Numbered from the stretch's first letter, positions 7,998 through 17,073 are shown. The stretch: 64,000 bases of DNA from Thermococcus sp. 2319x1 (GCF_001484685.1 NZ_CP012200.1:1420321-1484320), one strand, 5' to 3'. The notes: a model not told the origin generated them from the letters alone. Numbers and translations: made by a program.

Positions 7998-8260
7998 TTA
8001 AGGAGCAATTATTTTATGTGCTCCAATACTTCCATCTCTGAATTTTACGTGGGTCGTTCTGCCTTCAATTTTCACGTTTTCTGGATCTTATCGAGACTTT
8101 TGCATGCTATCTTAACCAAATGTTCGCTTGTAAAGATGCAAAGTCCATTTTTCTTCTTTCCCTCTCCGCTTGCAAGGAAGTAGGCAACAACAACGTATTT
8201 ATCATTCGCATCAACCCAAAAGCCCACTGGAAAACAGATTAAGATAATAAACTGATTGGC
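7998..8260 (-). pseudogene. frameshifted remnant of a small unknown protein
   Basis: The 7993-8353 gap is not empty. The minus strand carries a readable frame from about 8260 ('FWVDANDKYVVVAYFLASGE', then 'CIFTSEHLVKIACKSLDKI') that stops near 8085. The sequence resumes in another frame ('ENVKIEGRTTHVKFRDGSI') and ends at TAA 7998-8000. Together they look like one gene broken by a single frameshift. No start codon with a ribosome binding site is clear. I do not recognise the family. Alternatively this is a sequencing error in a live gene. Confidence 0.45.
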
Positions 8261-8353
8261 AATACTACTTGGCAGTATCAGAGGAATAAAAGAAAGAGTT
8301 ATAAGCTTGCCTTGTTCTCATTGAATAGTCTACTTTTGCGGGAGGAGTGGGAG

Positions 8354-10576
8354 ATGGCGGTTAAGGATTGTCCCGAGTGTCATGGAAGCGGGAAAGTAAA
8401 GAGTGGCGAGAAGGAATGTGAGGTGTGTAACGGTTGGGGTTACGTTCCGGCGGACTTTAAATTGGGAGACAAGCTTAAAGGCTACAGGAATTTGGATTAT
8501 TTTGGCGTAGAGGAGGAAGTGGATGAGATTCCCTGTCCAGAGTGCCATGGGAAGGGCGTAGTTCCAGTTTACGACACATGCTCAACCTGTGGAGGAACCG
8601 GGAGAGTGTTAGCTTGTGACATTTGTGGAAAGATTAAAGAACCCTGGGAACCCGGGATGGAGACCTCATGGGTGTGCCCAGAGTGTGAGAGGAAGTACAA
8701 GGTGGTTTACGTTCTTGACAAGACCTGTGACTACGAGGATGTTGAAGTGGGCAAGATTTACAAAGGCCTTATAGAGAGGGTGGAGCGGTTTGGAGTATTT
8801 GTAAAGCTCAATCCTCATGTGACAGGGTTAATAAAAAGGAAAGACCTTCTTGGAAAGAAAGAATATACCCCCGGGGAAGAGATTCTTGTTCAGGTATTAG
8901 ACGTAAGACCTGAAAAGAAGGAAATAGACCTCATAGAATCCGCTTTGAGGCACTACAAGGAAGTAGTCGTTAGGAAAGAGCTTCCTGTTACGGATATTGG
9001 GGCGTTAACCAAAGAAATGGCCGGAAAAACTGTAAGAATTAGAGGCAAGATAACCCAGATACAGGTAACCGGTGGCCCAACGGTCTTCACGATAACGGAT
9101 GGAACCGGCATAACGTGGGCAGCTGCCTTTGAGGCTCCGGGCGTTAGGGCTTATCCTAATATCGAAGTTGGGGATATCGTGGAAGTGATCGGGAAGGTTT
9201 CGTTCCACGCTGGAGAGATTCAAATAGAGATAAGCGACATGTCCCGTCTTTGGGGCCCAGATGCTGCCGAGGTTAAGAGGAAGATAGAGGAAGAGCTTAA
9301 CAAGAGGGCGCAGCCTGAGGACGTTGGTTTTCTTGTTGAGAGCGAAGTCCTAGAGAAGCTCAAACCTAAGATAATGAAAGCCGCGTTTATAATAAGAAAG
9401 GCTATATTTGAGGGGAGGCCCATAATTGTGAGACACCACGCAGATACGGATGGCTATACAGCTGGTTTGGCCCTTGAATACGCTATAGTGCCACTATTGG
9501 AGGAGATTTCTCCAGATCCCCAGGCAAAATGGAAGTTCTTCAAGAGAAGGCCAAGCAGAGCCCCGTTTTATGAGCTTGAGGATGTCCTTAAGGACATAAT
9601 CTTCATGATAGAGGACCACGAGCGCTTTGGAGATCCGCTTCCCCTCCTTGTGATAGTCGATAACGGAGGCACAACCGAGGATATCCCCGCCTACAGGCGT
9701 ATAAAAGCCTATGGTGTTCCCATAGTTGTTATTGACCACCACGATCCGAGAGATTTCATAAGCGAGGACAAGGCTGCAGTTGATGAATACGTTGACGTAC
9801 ACGTTAATCCTCACCTAGTAAAGAGGGGCTACTATGAGCTAACGGCGGGAATGCTTGCAACTGAAATAGCCCGCTTCATCTATCCTCCGGTTGAGGAGAA
9901 AATAAAACATTTGCCTGCTATAGCTGGAACTGGGGATAGAAGCGACGCTCCGGAGTTTCAGCAGTACCTCAAGATAGCTAAAGAAAGCAAAGGTCTTGAA
10001 GAAGAGGATTTGAAGAAAATAGCGGAGGTAATCGACCACGAAGCCTACTACTGGAAGTTCATGGATGGGCATGGGATTGTAGATGAGATCCTTCTCCTCA
10101 CTGGCAATCTTCAGAGGCATAAGAAGTTAGTGGATTCAATTTACCCAGAGGTAAAGGCCAAGCAGGAGAAGGCCCTCAAGGCATCCCTGCCCCATGTTAA
10201 GAGCATCGTATTGCCAAATGGGATAAGGTTCAACACCATCGATGTAGAGCTGTATGCTCCAAAGTTTGATTATCCGTCTCCTGGAAAGCTGAGTGGTTTG
10301 ATCCATGACCATTTCAAGGAACAGTATGGAGAGGATACCCCAATTCTAACCCTCGCTTACGGTCCGGATTTTGCGGTTGTTAGGGCAAGCGATGGAATGC
10401 AGGCTTACAACTTTGACCTCAACGAGATAATAAAAGTGCTTCAAGAAAAGCTCCCCGATGCTGGGATTGAAGGCGGTGGGCATAGCTTTGCGGGTTCAAT
10501 AAAATTCTTTGAGGGCAAGAGGAAAGAGGTTTTGGAGGAGTTCGCAAAGCAAGTTGTGAAGCTGAAGAGGAGTTAA
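8354..10576 (+). CDS. DHH-family phosphoesterase/RecJ-like protein with DnaJ-type zinc fingers, S1 and OB domains
   Basis: About 740 residues with five recognisable parts. First, N-terminal CxxC repeats (C6/C9, C22/C25, then CPECHGKG, CSTCGGTG, CDIC and CPEC) of the DnaJ zinc-finger type. Second, an S1-like domain ('GKIYKGLIERVERFGVFVKL', ~130-200). Third, an OB/tRNA-anti domain (~215-305). Fourth, the DHH core with 'HHADTDGYTAG' and 'VVIDHHDPRDF'. Fifth, a DHHA1-type end with 'GGGHSFAGSIKF'. DHH proteins are Mn-dependent phosphodiesterases or exonucleases; this archaeal group is RecJ-related, so a single-strand nuclease role is inferred. ATG 8354 follows GGAGGAG; the upstream frame to 8312 is not used. 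Confidence 0.9.
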   Translation: MAVKDCPECHGSGKVKSGEKECEVCNGWGYVPADFKLGDKLKGYRNLDYFGVEEEVDEIPCPECHGKGVVPVYDTCSTCGGTGRVLACDICGKIKEPWEPGMETSWVCPECERKYKVVYVLDKTCDYEDVEVGKIYKGLIERVERFGVFVKLNPHVTGLIKRKDLLGKKEYTPGEEILVQVLDVRPEKKEIDLIESALRHYKEVVVRKELPVTDIGALTKEMAGKTVRIRGKITQIQVTGGPTVFTITDGTGITWAAAFEAPGVRAYPNIEVGDIVEVIGKVSFHAGEIQIEISDMSRLWGPDAAEVKRKIEEELNKRAQPEDVGFLVESEVLEKLKPKIMKAAFIIRKAIFEGRPIIVRHHADTDGYTAGLALEYAIVPLLEEISPDPQAKWKFFKRRPSRAPFYELEDVLKDIIFMIEDHERFGDPLPLLVIVDNGGTTEDIPAYRRIKAYGVPIVVIDHHDPRDFISEDKAAVDEYVDVHVNPHLVKRGYYELTAGMLATEIARFIYPPVEEKIKHLPAIAGTGDRSDAPEFQQYLKIAKESKGLEEEDLKKIAEVIDHEAYYWKFMDGHGIVDEILLLTGNLQRHKKLVDSIYPEVKAKQEKALKASLPHVKSIVLPNGIRFNTIDVELYAPKFDYPSPGKLSGLIHDHFKEQYGEDTPILTLAYGPDFAVVRASDGMQAYNFDLNEIIKVLQEKLPDAGIEGGGHSFAGSIKFFEGKRKEVLEEFAKQVVKLKRS

Positions 10577-10617
10577 ACCTTTTATATCCACACTCAAATT
10601 TTTATCTGGTGGTAGCC

Positions 10618-10836
10618 ATGTACATGGCGGAGTTCAAGCTTAGGTATGGGGAAATGAAATGGTACGTAAGGAGAATCGTTGAGGCTGATTCTTTTGAAAA
10701 AGCAAAAGAACTTGCGGAGCGTTACGCTAAGGCCATAAACAAAGGGGAAGTCATTTGGGAGCTTAACGACATCTATGAAGTGGAAAAGCCCCTTACGATA
10801 ACCGAGGAAATAGTTGAAAAGCTCGAAAAAGCTTAA
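10618..10836 (+). CDS. small conserved hypothetical protein
   Basis: 72 residues, rich in charged helix, starting MYMAEFKLRYGEMKWYVRRI; the pattern suggests a small alpha/beta fold. The frame opens at GTG 10609, but GGTGG at 10608-10612 is the ribosome binding site and ATG 10618 the start. A TATA-like TTTATAT lies at 10580-10586, so it has its own promoter after the DHH gene. Its stop overlaps the stop of convergent asparaginase by 4 bp. Function unknown. Confidence 0.7.
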   Translation: MYMAEFKLRYGEMKWYVRRIVEADSFEKAKELAERYAKAINKGEVIWELNDIYEVEKPLTITEEIVEKLEKA

Positions 10837-11828
10837 CCCTCTATTTCATCGGCGTAGTTTGTGTGCATTATTTTTTTCACTTCTTCAACGTTTTTTGTAT
10901 GTCCAAGGGCCCACATGAGCTTTGTTATTGTTGTTTCCTTTGTCATGTCCTTTGCTGGAATGATCCCTGCTTCGAGGGCTTTCCTTCCAACTTCATATTT
11001 GTTCAAGTCAACCCCATCATAGAGGGCCTGTGTGGTCATGACTACTGGGATTCTGGGGGTAATTTCCCTTATCTTGCTTAGGAGGCCTCTCTTTCTATAG
11101 GGAATCCCTCCAGTCCCGTAGCCTTCAAGCACTATCCCCTTGTATCCGGCTTTTACAATGGCATCTATTGCGTCTCCATCTAATCCTGGGGTGAGTCTAA
11201 TAAAGACCACCCTTGGGTCGTATTTTGTATCAAGCACCGGTTCTCCTTTTGGTTTGAATTTCCTTTGGGGAAGGTTGTAAATTACTTCTTCTCCTTTTAT
11301 ATAAGCAACATCGGGATAGTTTATGCTCATAAAGGCATTTAAGCCCAGAGCCCTTATTTTTGACACTCTGCATCCGAGCATTATTTTGTCCATAAAAGCC
11401 ACAAAAATTCCCGAAACATCTTCCATTGCAAATCTTATAGCGGCCTTCAGATTTCTTGGGGCGTCACTTTCTTCCTCAGTAACTGGGCGCATTGAACCGG
11501 TTAAAACCACGGGTTTGTTAATGCCTCTAATCATAAAGGTAAGCATGGAAGCTGTATAGGCTAAGGTATCAGTCCCGTGGGTTATGACTATTCCGTCGTA
11601 ATCTTCCAGGGCTTTATACACTTCTTTTGCTATTCTCTCCCAATCTTCGGGCTGGATAAGGGTGCTATCTATATTTAAAACGTTCCTCGTGTCTATTTCA
11701 TAACCGTTTTTCAGCTTTATGTCGGCTTTTTCAAGAATCTCATCTATTGTGAGGACGCTTTTAAATCCGGCATCGGTTTTTGCGCTCGCTATAGTTCCAC
11801 CAGTTCCGATGATTAGAATTCTCTTCAT
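10833..11828 (-). CDS. ansA: type I L-asparaginase
   Basis: 331 residues, the normal length of archaeal asparaginase I. The first catalytic Thr is in GTGGTIAS (residues 8-15) and the second catalytic set is in THGTDTLAYT (~82-91). It hydrolyses L-asparagine to aspartate and ammonia in the cytoplasm, probably as a dimer like the Pyrococcus enzyme. The frame extends to 11870, but ATG 11826-11828 follows GAGGAT and begins at the conserved MKRILIIGTGG, so that start is chosen. Monocistronic; an AT-rich promoter lies upstream. Confidence 0.93.
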   Translation of the reverse strand: MKRILIIGTGGTIASAKTDAGFKSVLTIDEILEKADIKLKNGYEIDTRNVLNIDSTLIQPEDWERIAKEVYKALEDYDGIVITHGTDTLAYTASMLTFMIRGINKPVVLTGSMRPVTEEESDAPRNLKAAIRFAMEDVSGIFVAFMDKIMLGCRVSKIRALGLNAFMSINYPDVAYIKGEEVIYNLPQRKFKPKGEPVLDTKYDPRVVFIRLTPGLDGDAIDAIVKAGYKGIVLEGYGTGGIPYRKRGLLSKIREITPRIPVVMTTQALYDGVDLNKYEVGRKALEAGIIPAKDMTKETTITKLMWALGHTKNVEEVKKIMHTNYADEIEG

Positions 11829-11969
11829 ATCCTCAGCCCCTCTGCGTTCTAACTTTCTTTTTCCGCTCATGGCTTTTTAGTCTTTCTGACAAAAAAATTG
11901 TGCACTTTTCCCCTTATGTATTGACATATCTCCAACAAATTTGAAAAATAAAAGAAAAATTGACAAATC

Positions 11970-13145
11970 TCAGTCTTTGACAAGGAAAGCCATTAGGAGC
12001 ATTGCCACAGCATTAATGATGGCGGCATAAAGGAAACCCACTTTTAGGGAGTACGTCTGCCATAGATAGCCAACTATTACGGACGCAGGGAAAACAAAAA
12101 TCCCAAAGACCGTGTGGTATGCCCCTATCACCGTTCCCTTTTCGAATTCTCCTGCCAGGTCTGCCATATATGCCCTTGGAATTGTATCTTCGATTGCTAT
12201 ATAAATCCCATAGAATACAAAAGCAAGAAGAAGCATCGGCAGACTTTTAGAATATGCAAAAAGAAGCGATGCCAATGCTGCAACTCCGAATCCTACTGTT
12301 ATAACGGCTTTTTTGCTGACCTTATCTGAGTAATAGCCTATAGGATATGCTGAGAAGGCGTAGATTGCATTAAACACGGCATAGAATCCCAGTCCTTGGA
12401 GAAGGTTATACCCCAGTTCTTTGGCTTTCCATAGGGTAAAAGCATAGCTGTATCTCCCAAGGGCAGCTAAGGCAACAATAACTAAGAACATTCTAAGGTT
12501 TCTGCTCTTTAGGGCTGATATCCCCTTTATCTTCTTTTTAACTTCTTCTCCTTCATCTTTGACCAAAAACAGCACAAGAAGAACTCCTACAATACCCGGC
12601 ACTGCTGAGAGCAAAAACACATAGCGGTATGCCATCTTTATTGGGTAGCTTTTTAGGAGCGCTAATAAACCTATGGCAACTAATGGCCCGACGACCGCTC
12701 CAAGCGTATCCATCATCCTGTGGAAGCCAAAGGATTTGCCGCTCTTTCCTTTTTCACTCGATTCTGCTATTAGGGCATCTCTGGGGGCAGTTCTTATGCC
12801 CTTTCCAACCCTATCCAGAACCCTAAGAGTCAAAAAGTCCCACCATGAGCGTGTAAAAGCCAAAACTCCCTTTGAAATCGTTGAGAGGAGGTATCCAAGG
12901 GCGACAAATATCTTTCTTTTTCTAAATACATCGCTTACATAACCAAACAGAACCTTAAAAAGGGAACTCAGGCTCTCTATGAGCCCCATAATCGAACCGC
13001 TTGCCGCTTTTCCAATCCCCAATACATCGGTCAGGTAAGTAGGCACTATCGGTGCTATCATCTCACTGCTCATATCGTTGAGAAAGCTGACAATGCCGAG
13101 GAGAAAAACATTCCGGCTTATTCCAAAGATTTTTCTTTCTTTCAT
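11970..13145 (-). CDS. MFS transporter (drug/multisubstrate efflux type)
   Basis: 391 residues with about 12 hydrophobic segments and the MFS signature between TM2 and TM3 ('GYVSDVFRKRKIFVALGY'). The N-terminal 'SFLNDMSSEMIAPIVPTYLT' is typical of a prokaryotic MFS subgroup annotated as efflux permeases. Substrate unknown. Its ATG overlaps the TGA of the upstream padR gene by four bases, so the regulator and pump are one operon. A PadR regulator directly upstream argues for induction by a toxic compound or drug (inference). Confidence 0.88.
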   Translation of the reverse strand: MKERKIFGISRNVFLLGIVSFLNDMSSEMIAPIVPTYLTDVLGIGKAASGSIMGLIESLSSLFKVLFGYVSDVFRKRKIFVALGYLLSTISKGVLAFTRSWWDFLTLRVLDRVGKGIRTAPRDALIAESSEKGKSGKSFGFHRMMDTLGAVVGPLVAIGLLALLKSYPIKMAYRYVFLLSAVPGIVGVLLVLFLVKDEGEEVKKKIKGISALKSRNLRMFLVIVALAALGRYSYAFTLWKAKELGYNLLQGLGFYAVFNAIYAFSAYPIGYYSDKVSKKAVITVGFGVAALASLLFAYSKSLPMLLLAFVFYGIYIAIEDTIPRAYMADLAGEFEKGTVIGAYHTVFGIFVFPASVIVGYLWQTYSLKVGFLYAAIINAVAMLLMAFLVKD

Positions 13146-13447
13146 TTTTCATCACCCAAAATTTCCCTGCAGAGCTCTTTCACCTTCTTTTTTCCTTCTT
13201 CCAATACTTCAATCCCCGCTTGGGTTAGTTCATAGAGCCTTACCCTTTTTCCATTCTGGACTCCCCATCTGCTCTTGAGAAGCCCCATTTTTTCCATTTT
13301 TTGAAGCAAAGGATAAAGTGTTCCCGGACTTACCTTGTAACCATGAGATTCGAGCTCTTTCATCATGAAAGCTCCGCTTATGGGTTCTTTGCTCGCATGG
13401 TGGAGTATATGCAGTCCCATAAAGCCGAGGATAATACGGCGCATCAT
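13142..13447 (-). CDS. PadR-family transcription regulator
   Basis: About 101 residues. The PadR winged helix is clear: 'GAFMMKELESHGYKVSPGTL' then 'YPLLQKMEKMGLLKSRWGV' and a 'RLYELTQAGIEVLEEGKKK' C-terminal helix that dimerises in the family. PadR proteins repress small operons, usually their own plus a transporter. GTG 13456 is in frame, but ATG 13447 (with GGTG upstream) fits the family start. The operon continues into the MFS gene with a 4-bp overlap. A perfect inverted repeat lies just upstream at 13460-13474. Confidence 0.9.
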   Translation of the reverse strand: MMRRIILGFMGLHILHHASKEPISGAFMMKELESHGYKVSPGTLYPLLQKMEKMGLLKSRWGVQNGKRVRLYELTQAGIEVLEEGKKKVKELCREILGDEK

Positions 13448-13459
13448 ATCGAGCACCGA

Positions 13460-13474
13460 TATCGAATTTCGATA
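13460..13474. promoter_or_regulatory. inverted repeat, likely PadR operator
   Basis: TATCGAA-T-TTCGATA is a perfect 7+1+7 inverted repeat 13 bp upstream of the padR start codon. On the minus strand a TATA-like TTTAAACA lies just before it (~13478-13486), so the repeat sits over the expected transcription start. This placement fits autorepression of the padR-MFS operon by its own product. Confidence 0.65.
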
Positions 13475-13574
13475 AGAATGTTTAAATAGTTTTGCATAGC
13501 ACTAAAAACAGGGAACACTCAGGAGAATCTCCTTGATTCTCTTCATAATATTTTGTTGCTTCTCATTGAGATAT

Positions 13575-13965
13575 CCTCTCTCTTTCCCTTCCTCCATGGT
13601 CATTTGAAACGGAGGGAAAATACGTAGCCTCTGGACTAACAATTGTAATTGCCTCTCTTTTTCTTCCAGTGCCAATTTCTTTCTTTTTATTGGCTTATTT
13701 AACCCATTCCCAAGAGTTGAACAGATTCTCAGAATTAAAAACCCCGATACTCCTTGGTTTAGGGACCGGGCTTTTGTTGTTTCACTCATCATGATTATAC
13801 GGGGAGATTTCTTCAATACTCTCTCGTTTTTGACTGTGGCTTTTCTTTCCATTCTTTCTATCAAAAAAGACAAAATACAGAAGAAAAGCAATTTTTGTTG
13901 ATTGTTTGGGTGTTTCTCATCATGTGTATTGTTGAAGTGGCTTACTTTTTGTATTTTGGGGTTTG
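13575..13965 (+). pseudogene. possible degenerate membrane-protein gene
   Basis: Three plus-strand frames in succession spell hydrophobic segments: 'GKYVASGLTIVIASLFLPVP' to a stop near 13793, then 'IIRGDFFNTLSFLTVAFLSI', then 'FLLIVWVFLIMCIVEVAYFL' ending near 13960. The pattern of TM helices split between frames suggests a decayed multi-pass protein. The minus strand has an uninterrupted 174-codon frame here (13502-14026), but its product looks like an antisense shadow (Arg/Lys/Gln-rich, no domain). I cannot name the family. Confidence 0.35.
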
Positions 13966-13973
13966 ATTTTGCT

Positions 13974-14363
13974 CTAAGTTTCAAGAACGTGCTTTTCCAA
14001 TACATAACAGTAGAATTTGCCCTCAAGGACTATTTCTCCCTTCTGATTGAAGACCTCAACAAATACAATCTTTTTCTTTCCTTGATCTTCCTCCACTTTT
14101 GCCTTAGCGACAAGCTCGTCCCCCACTTTTACCGGCTTTGTGAACCTCACTTCTGCTTTTCCCAGAACCACCGTGGGCTCGTTAACGGCTAGCATCGCTG
14201 CGTAATCGGCTAACCCGAAGGTAAAGCCACCGTGGACTAAGCCATATTCATCAACCCTCATCTCTTCCTTTGTCTTGAGCCTTACCTCCGCATAATCCTT
14301 TTCGATTTTTACGGGCTCTCCAACAAGGTCTTTAGAAGTTAAAAGATGAGTTTTCTGCTCCAT
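13974..14363 (-). CDS. hotdog-fold thioesterase (PaaI-like)
   Basis: 129 residues with the hotdog signature 'VDEYGLVHGGFTFGLADYAA', where the HGG motif marks the central helix that caps the acyl-CoA site. By family it hydrolyses an acyl-CoA thioester; the substrate is unknown. The start ATG 14361-14363 follows GGTGATGATA. The frame extends 4 codons further upstream within the ribosome binding site. Probably monocistronic. Confidence 0.85.
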   Translation of the reverse strand: MEQKTHLLTSKDLVGEPVKIEKDYAEVRLKTKEEMRVDEYGLVHGGFTFGLADYAAMLAVNEPTVVLGKAEVRFTKPVKVGDELVAKAKVEEDQGKKKIVFVEVFNQKGEIVLEGKFYCYVLEKHVLET

Positions 14364-14465
14364 TATCATCACCAAAGCACACTTGCCTTCACCAAAATAT
14401 AAACCTTTACATTCTTGAAAAACTTTTTAAATTTTTTAGGGTTTTTATTATCCGAGGTGGAAAAA

Positions 14466-15101
14466 GTGGCGTACCTTGAACACGGCCCGGAATATGGTGC
14501 TTATCTCCTTACGATGGCATTTTATTATGTGGGTGGACTTGCGATAATACTTTACGGGGCATACGTGAACAGGAATTATCTGTTAAAGAAGGAGTTCAAG
14601 CTTGCAGGGATAAGAGGGGGAGTTTGGCCGTTTTTTAGGCGATTTCTCCTATGGCTCCTAATAGGCCTTTTAATTTGGTCGGTTTCTGCATTCAAAGCAG
14701 TTGATTATTATCTATCCCTTTACTCCTTCACGATGACAGGAAGCCACTTAACTGCCAGTGGCGTTTTTGAAGATATGAAACAAGATGAGTTCTACAAGTT
14801 TGATGTTGATGGGATTAAACAGCTTGGAAATCCATCAGTAGGCTTTTTAAAGGGGTATAAACTTTTGGATTCGAAGAAGGAGGGGTTTATAGTAAGGAGA
14901 ATTGATCAGGTGGTAATAGTTCAAGGATATCCTTTCCTGCCTGTTGTAAAGCTTTACATCTACGAGGTAGATGGAAAATCTGCGAAAAGTCTTAGAACGG
15001 CTTATCTTGTGTATCCCCAATCTCCAGGTGGAAGACTTTCGGAAATCTTTGACTTTCCGTTTGAGATGTTCTTCTGGAGTGGAGGGGGAGTGGGGGCTTA
15101 A
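14466..15101 (+). CDS. membrane protein of unknown function, two TM segments plus extracytoplasmic domain
   Basis: About 211 residues. Hydrophobic segments at ~15-33 ('AFYYVGGLAIILYGAYV') and ~55-78 ('FLLWLLIGLLIWSVSAF') are followed by a ~130-residue beta-rich soluble domain. GTG 14466 is preceded by GAGGTGG, which fits better than the far-upstream ATG 14415. A TATA-like TTTTTAAATTTT at ~14425 would then give a short leader. No family recognised. Confidence 0.65.
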   Translation: MAYLEHGPEYGAYLLTMAFYYVGGLAIILYGAYVNRNYLLKKEFKLAGIRGGVWPFFRRFLLWLLIGLLIWSVSAFKAVDYYLSLYSFTMTGSHLTASGVFEDMKQDEFYKFDVDGIKQLGNPSVGFLKGYKLLDSKKEGFIVRRIDQVVIVQGYPFLPVVKLYIYEVDGKSAKSLRTAYLVYPQSPGGRLSEIFDFPFEMFFWSGGGVGA

Positions 15102-15152
15102 TCTGGCAAACGTTTTTATTTTATGAGTCCCTATTTATTCTTGGTGGAATTT

Positions 15153-15551
15153 GTGGAGGCTTTGAAGTATGCAATCCTCTATAAGGGCTCGAATGAATTC
15201 TCAAAGCCTGAGTTAATAGGAACCCTCGTGCTTAAGCTCCGCCTTATGGATTATAATGAGGCTAAAGCCCTGGTTGAGGAGGCCATGAGGAGAGGCATTA
15301 TTGAGCAAAGAGGGGAGAAGCTCATAATTAAGGAGGACGCTCTTAAAGAAGAGGAAAAGAGAGAGGACGTTTTTGGCGAGATGATAGATTATATTGCCAA
15401 AAAATTGGGCTGGAGCCATCTGGAAGTCCTCGAAGACCTGGAAAAGTTTTCTGAAAGGTATGGAGATTTGGATAAGAAAATAGTTGCCTACCTCTATGGT
15501 TTGGACAAAGGGATTGATATGTCGAAGTTTAAGGACAAGTTGGAGGTGTGA
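15153..15551 (+). CDS. DUF2240-type archaeal protein
   Basis: About 132 residues, all helical, matching the pattern of the archaeal DUF2240 family (nucleic-acid-related, function unknown): 'ALKYAILYKGSNEFSKPEL' at the N-terminus and a Leu-rich C-terminal helical half with 'KKLGWSHLEVLEDLEKF'. GTG 15153 has GGTGG five bases upstream, so I prefer it over ATG 15123. It lies 3 bp ahead of the nicotinamidase gene, so they are cotranscribed. Confidence 0.7.
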   Translation: MEALKYAILYKGSNEFSKPELIGTLVLKLRLMDYNEAKALVEEAMRRGIIEQRGEKLIIKEDALKEEEKREDVFGEMIDYIAKKLGWSHLEVLEDLEKFSERYGDLDKKIVAYLYGLDKGIDMSKFKDKLEV

Positions 15552-15554
15552 GGA

Positions 15555-16100
15555 ATGGAGGCATTGATAATAGTTGACATGCAAAGAGATTTCATGCCGG
15601 GCGGGGCCCTTCCGGTTCCAGAGGGAGACAAGATAATTCCAACTATTGAGGAGCTTATTAAGAAGTTCGAACAGAGGGGAGCCCTTATTGTTGCAACAAG
15701 GGACTGGCATCCACCAAACCACGTAAGCTTTAAGGAGCAGGGAGGCCCGTGGCCGAGGCATTGCGTTCAAAACACTGAAGGGGCTGAGATAGTGGTTAGT
15801 CTCCCCAAAGATGCGATAATCATTTCAAAGGCAGACAAGCCTGACAAGGAAGCATATTCCGGCTTTGAGGGCACGAAGCTGGCGGAAATATTGAAAGAAA
15901 GGGACGTTAAAAAGGTCTACATCTGTGGAGTTGCTACAGAGTACTGCGTCAGGGCAACCGCTCTGGATGCTCTAAAGCATGGCTTTGAGGTCTATCTCAT
16001 TAGGGACGCCGTCAAGGGAATAAAGCCTGAGGACGAAGAAAAAGCCCTCAAAGAGCTGAAAGAAAAAGGTGCAAAGATAATCAGCTCTGCTGAGCTTTGA
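15555..16100 (+). CDS. pncA: nicotinamidase
   Basis: 181 residues, the length of Pyrococcus PncA. The catalytic triad is visible: D8 (VDMQRDF), K92 (SKADK) and nucleophile C131 (ATEYCVRAT). Metal ligands D50, H52 and H69 are in TRDWHPP and WPRHC. It deamidates nicotinamide to nicotinate for NAD salvage. GTGAGGA precedes the ATG. Its last 20 bp overlap the convergent AI-2E permease gene. Confidence 0.93.
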   Translation: MEALIIVDMQRDFMPGGALPVPEGDKIIPTIEELIKKFEQRGALIVATRDWHPPNHVSFKEQGGPWPRHCVQNTEGAEIVVSLPKDAIIISKADKPDKEAYSGFEGTKLAEILKERDVKKVYICGVATEYCVRATALDALKHGFEVYLIRDAVKGIKPEDEEKALKELKEKGAKIISSAEL

Positions 16101-17073
16101 TTCTTTTCCACTCTTTTAGCAACGCAGATACAAGGTTGAGCACTATCGGGCCGATTATAAGACCCTTAACTCCAAAGGCCCATACCCCACCTATCATGCC
16201 AATTAGAACCATTATCTCGTCGAGCTTAGCCTCTTTTGCAACTATTTTAGGCCTTATTGTGAAATCTGGAAGCGGAGACACCAGTGTCGCTCCGTAAATG
16301 GAGATTGCGACGGCTTTTAGCACGTCCCCTTGCTTTAATAGGTATATAGCCGCAATGACCCATATCATCCATCCCTCGAAGAGGGGAATAAAACTGAAGA
16401 GTATCGTTAAAAGTCCAGTTAATAGGGCGGTTGGAAAGTCCGTAATGCCAAACCCCCAGAAGCCGAGGGTCATTATGATTCCCTTGGCAATGTTAAGGAG
16501 AAGCCACGCTCTTATGAGAGCTTGCAGAGTTACGTCTGCCCTCTTTAAGAGTTTTTCCCCTAAATGTTCATGTCCTTCAGGGATTAAAGCATGGATGTGC
16601 CTTTTTATTTCTTCGGAGTTTACAAGAAAGGCGTAGAACATAGTTAAGAAAACCACCAGCTGGAGAAGATACTTCGGTATTGAGAACGCATAACTCTGCA
16701 CGTATTCGGCTAACTTTGGCGTTATCTGGGAGTAGAACCTTTGAAGCACATCGTGAGTGCCAAAGGGCAATTCAAGAGTTAAGCTCCATGAGATGAAGGT
16801 CATTATGTCTTCATAAAATGAAACTATCAAGCTCTTTATTATAAGCGCAAGCTCCATCGTGATAACCGCTGAAAGCCCTATTAAAAGAGCAGTAAGAATT
16901 AATGCGGATTTTTTGCTATCAGCTCTCTTTGCCAGACGTCTGTGTATTGGTAAAACCGCATAAGCCAGAACGGCGGCAAAAAATATCGCCGAAAGAAGAG
17001 GAGCTACTGTTCTCCATGCAAGATAGAGAATTATTAACGTCACAACTCCCCATAAGATTTTCTCTGCTTTCAT
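16081..17073 (-). CDS. AI-2E family (PerM/COG0628) membrane permease
   Basis: 330 residues with seven or eight hydrophobic segments. The family's C-terminal signature region is present ('FIPLFEGWMIWVIAAIYLL' and 'DFTIRPKIVAKEAKLDEIMV', ending 'GLIIGPIVLNLV'). The family includes AI-2 exporters and Na+/H+ antiporters; the substrate here is unknown. No partner gene. Upstream is the decayed IS6 element at 17131. Confidence 0.85.
   Translation of the reverse strand: MKAEKILWGVVTLIILYLAWRTVAPLLSAIFFAAVLAYAVLPIHRRLAKRADSKKSALILTALLIGLSAVITMELALIIKSLIVSFYEDIMTFISWSLTLELPFGTHDVLQRFYSQITPKLAEYVQSYAFSIPKYLLQLVVFLTMFYAFLVNSEEIKRHIHALIPEGHEHLGEKLLKRADVTLQALIRAWLLLNIAKGIIMTLGFWGFGITDFPTALLTGLLTILFSFIPLFEGWMIWVIAAIYLLKQGDVLKAVAISIYGATLVSPLPDFTIRPKIVAKEAKLDEIMVLIGMIGGVWAFGVKGLIIGPIVLNLVSALLKEWKRIKAQQS

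Noticed and set aside
13502-14026. 174-codon minus-strand frame as a gene
   Set aside because: No ribosome binding site or domain; composition looks like the antisense of hydrophobic coding on the other strand, and it overlaps the thioesterase end.
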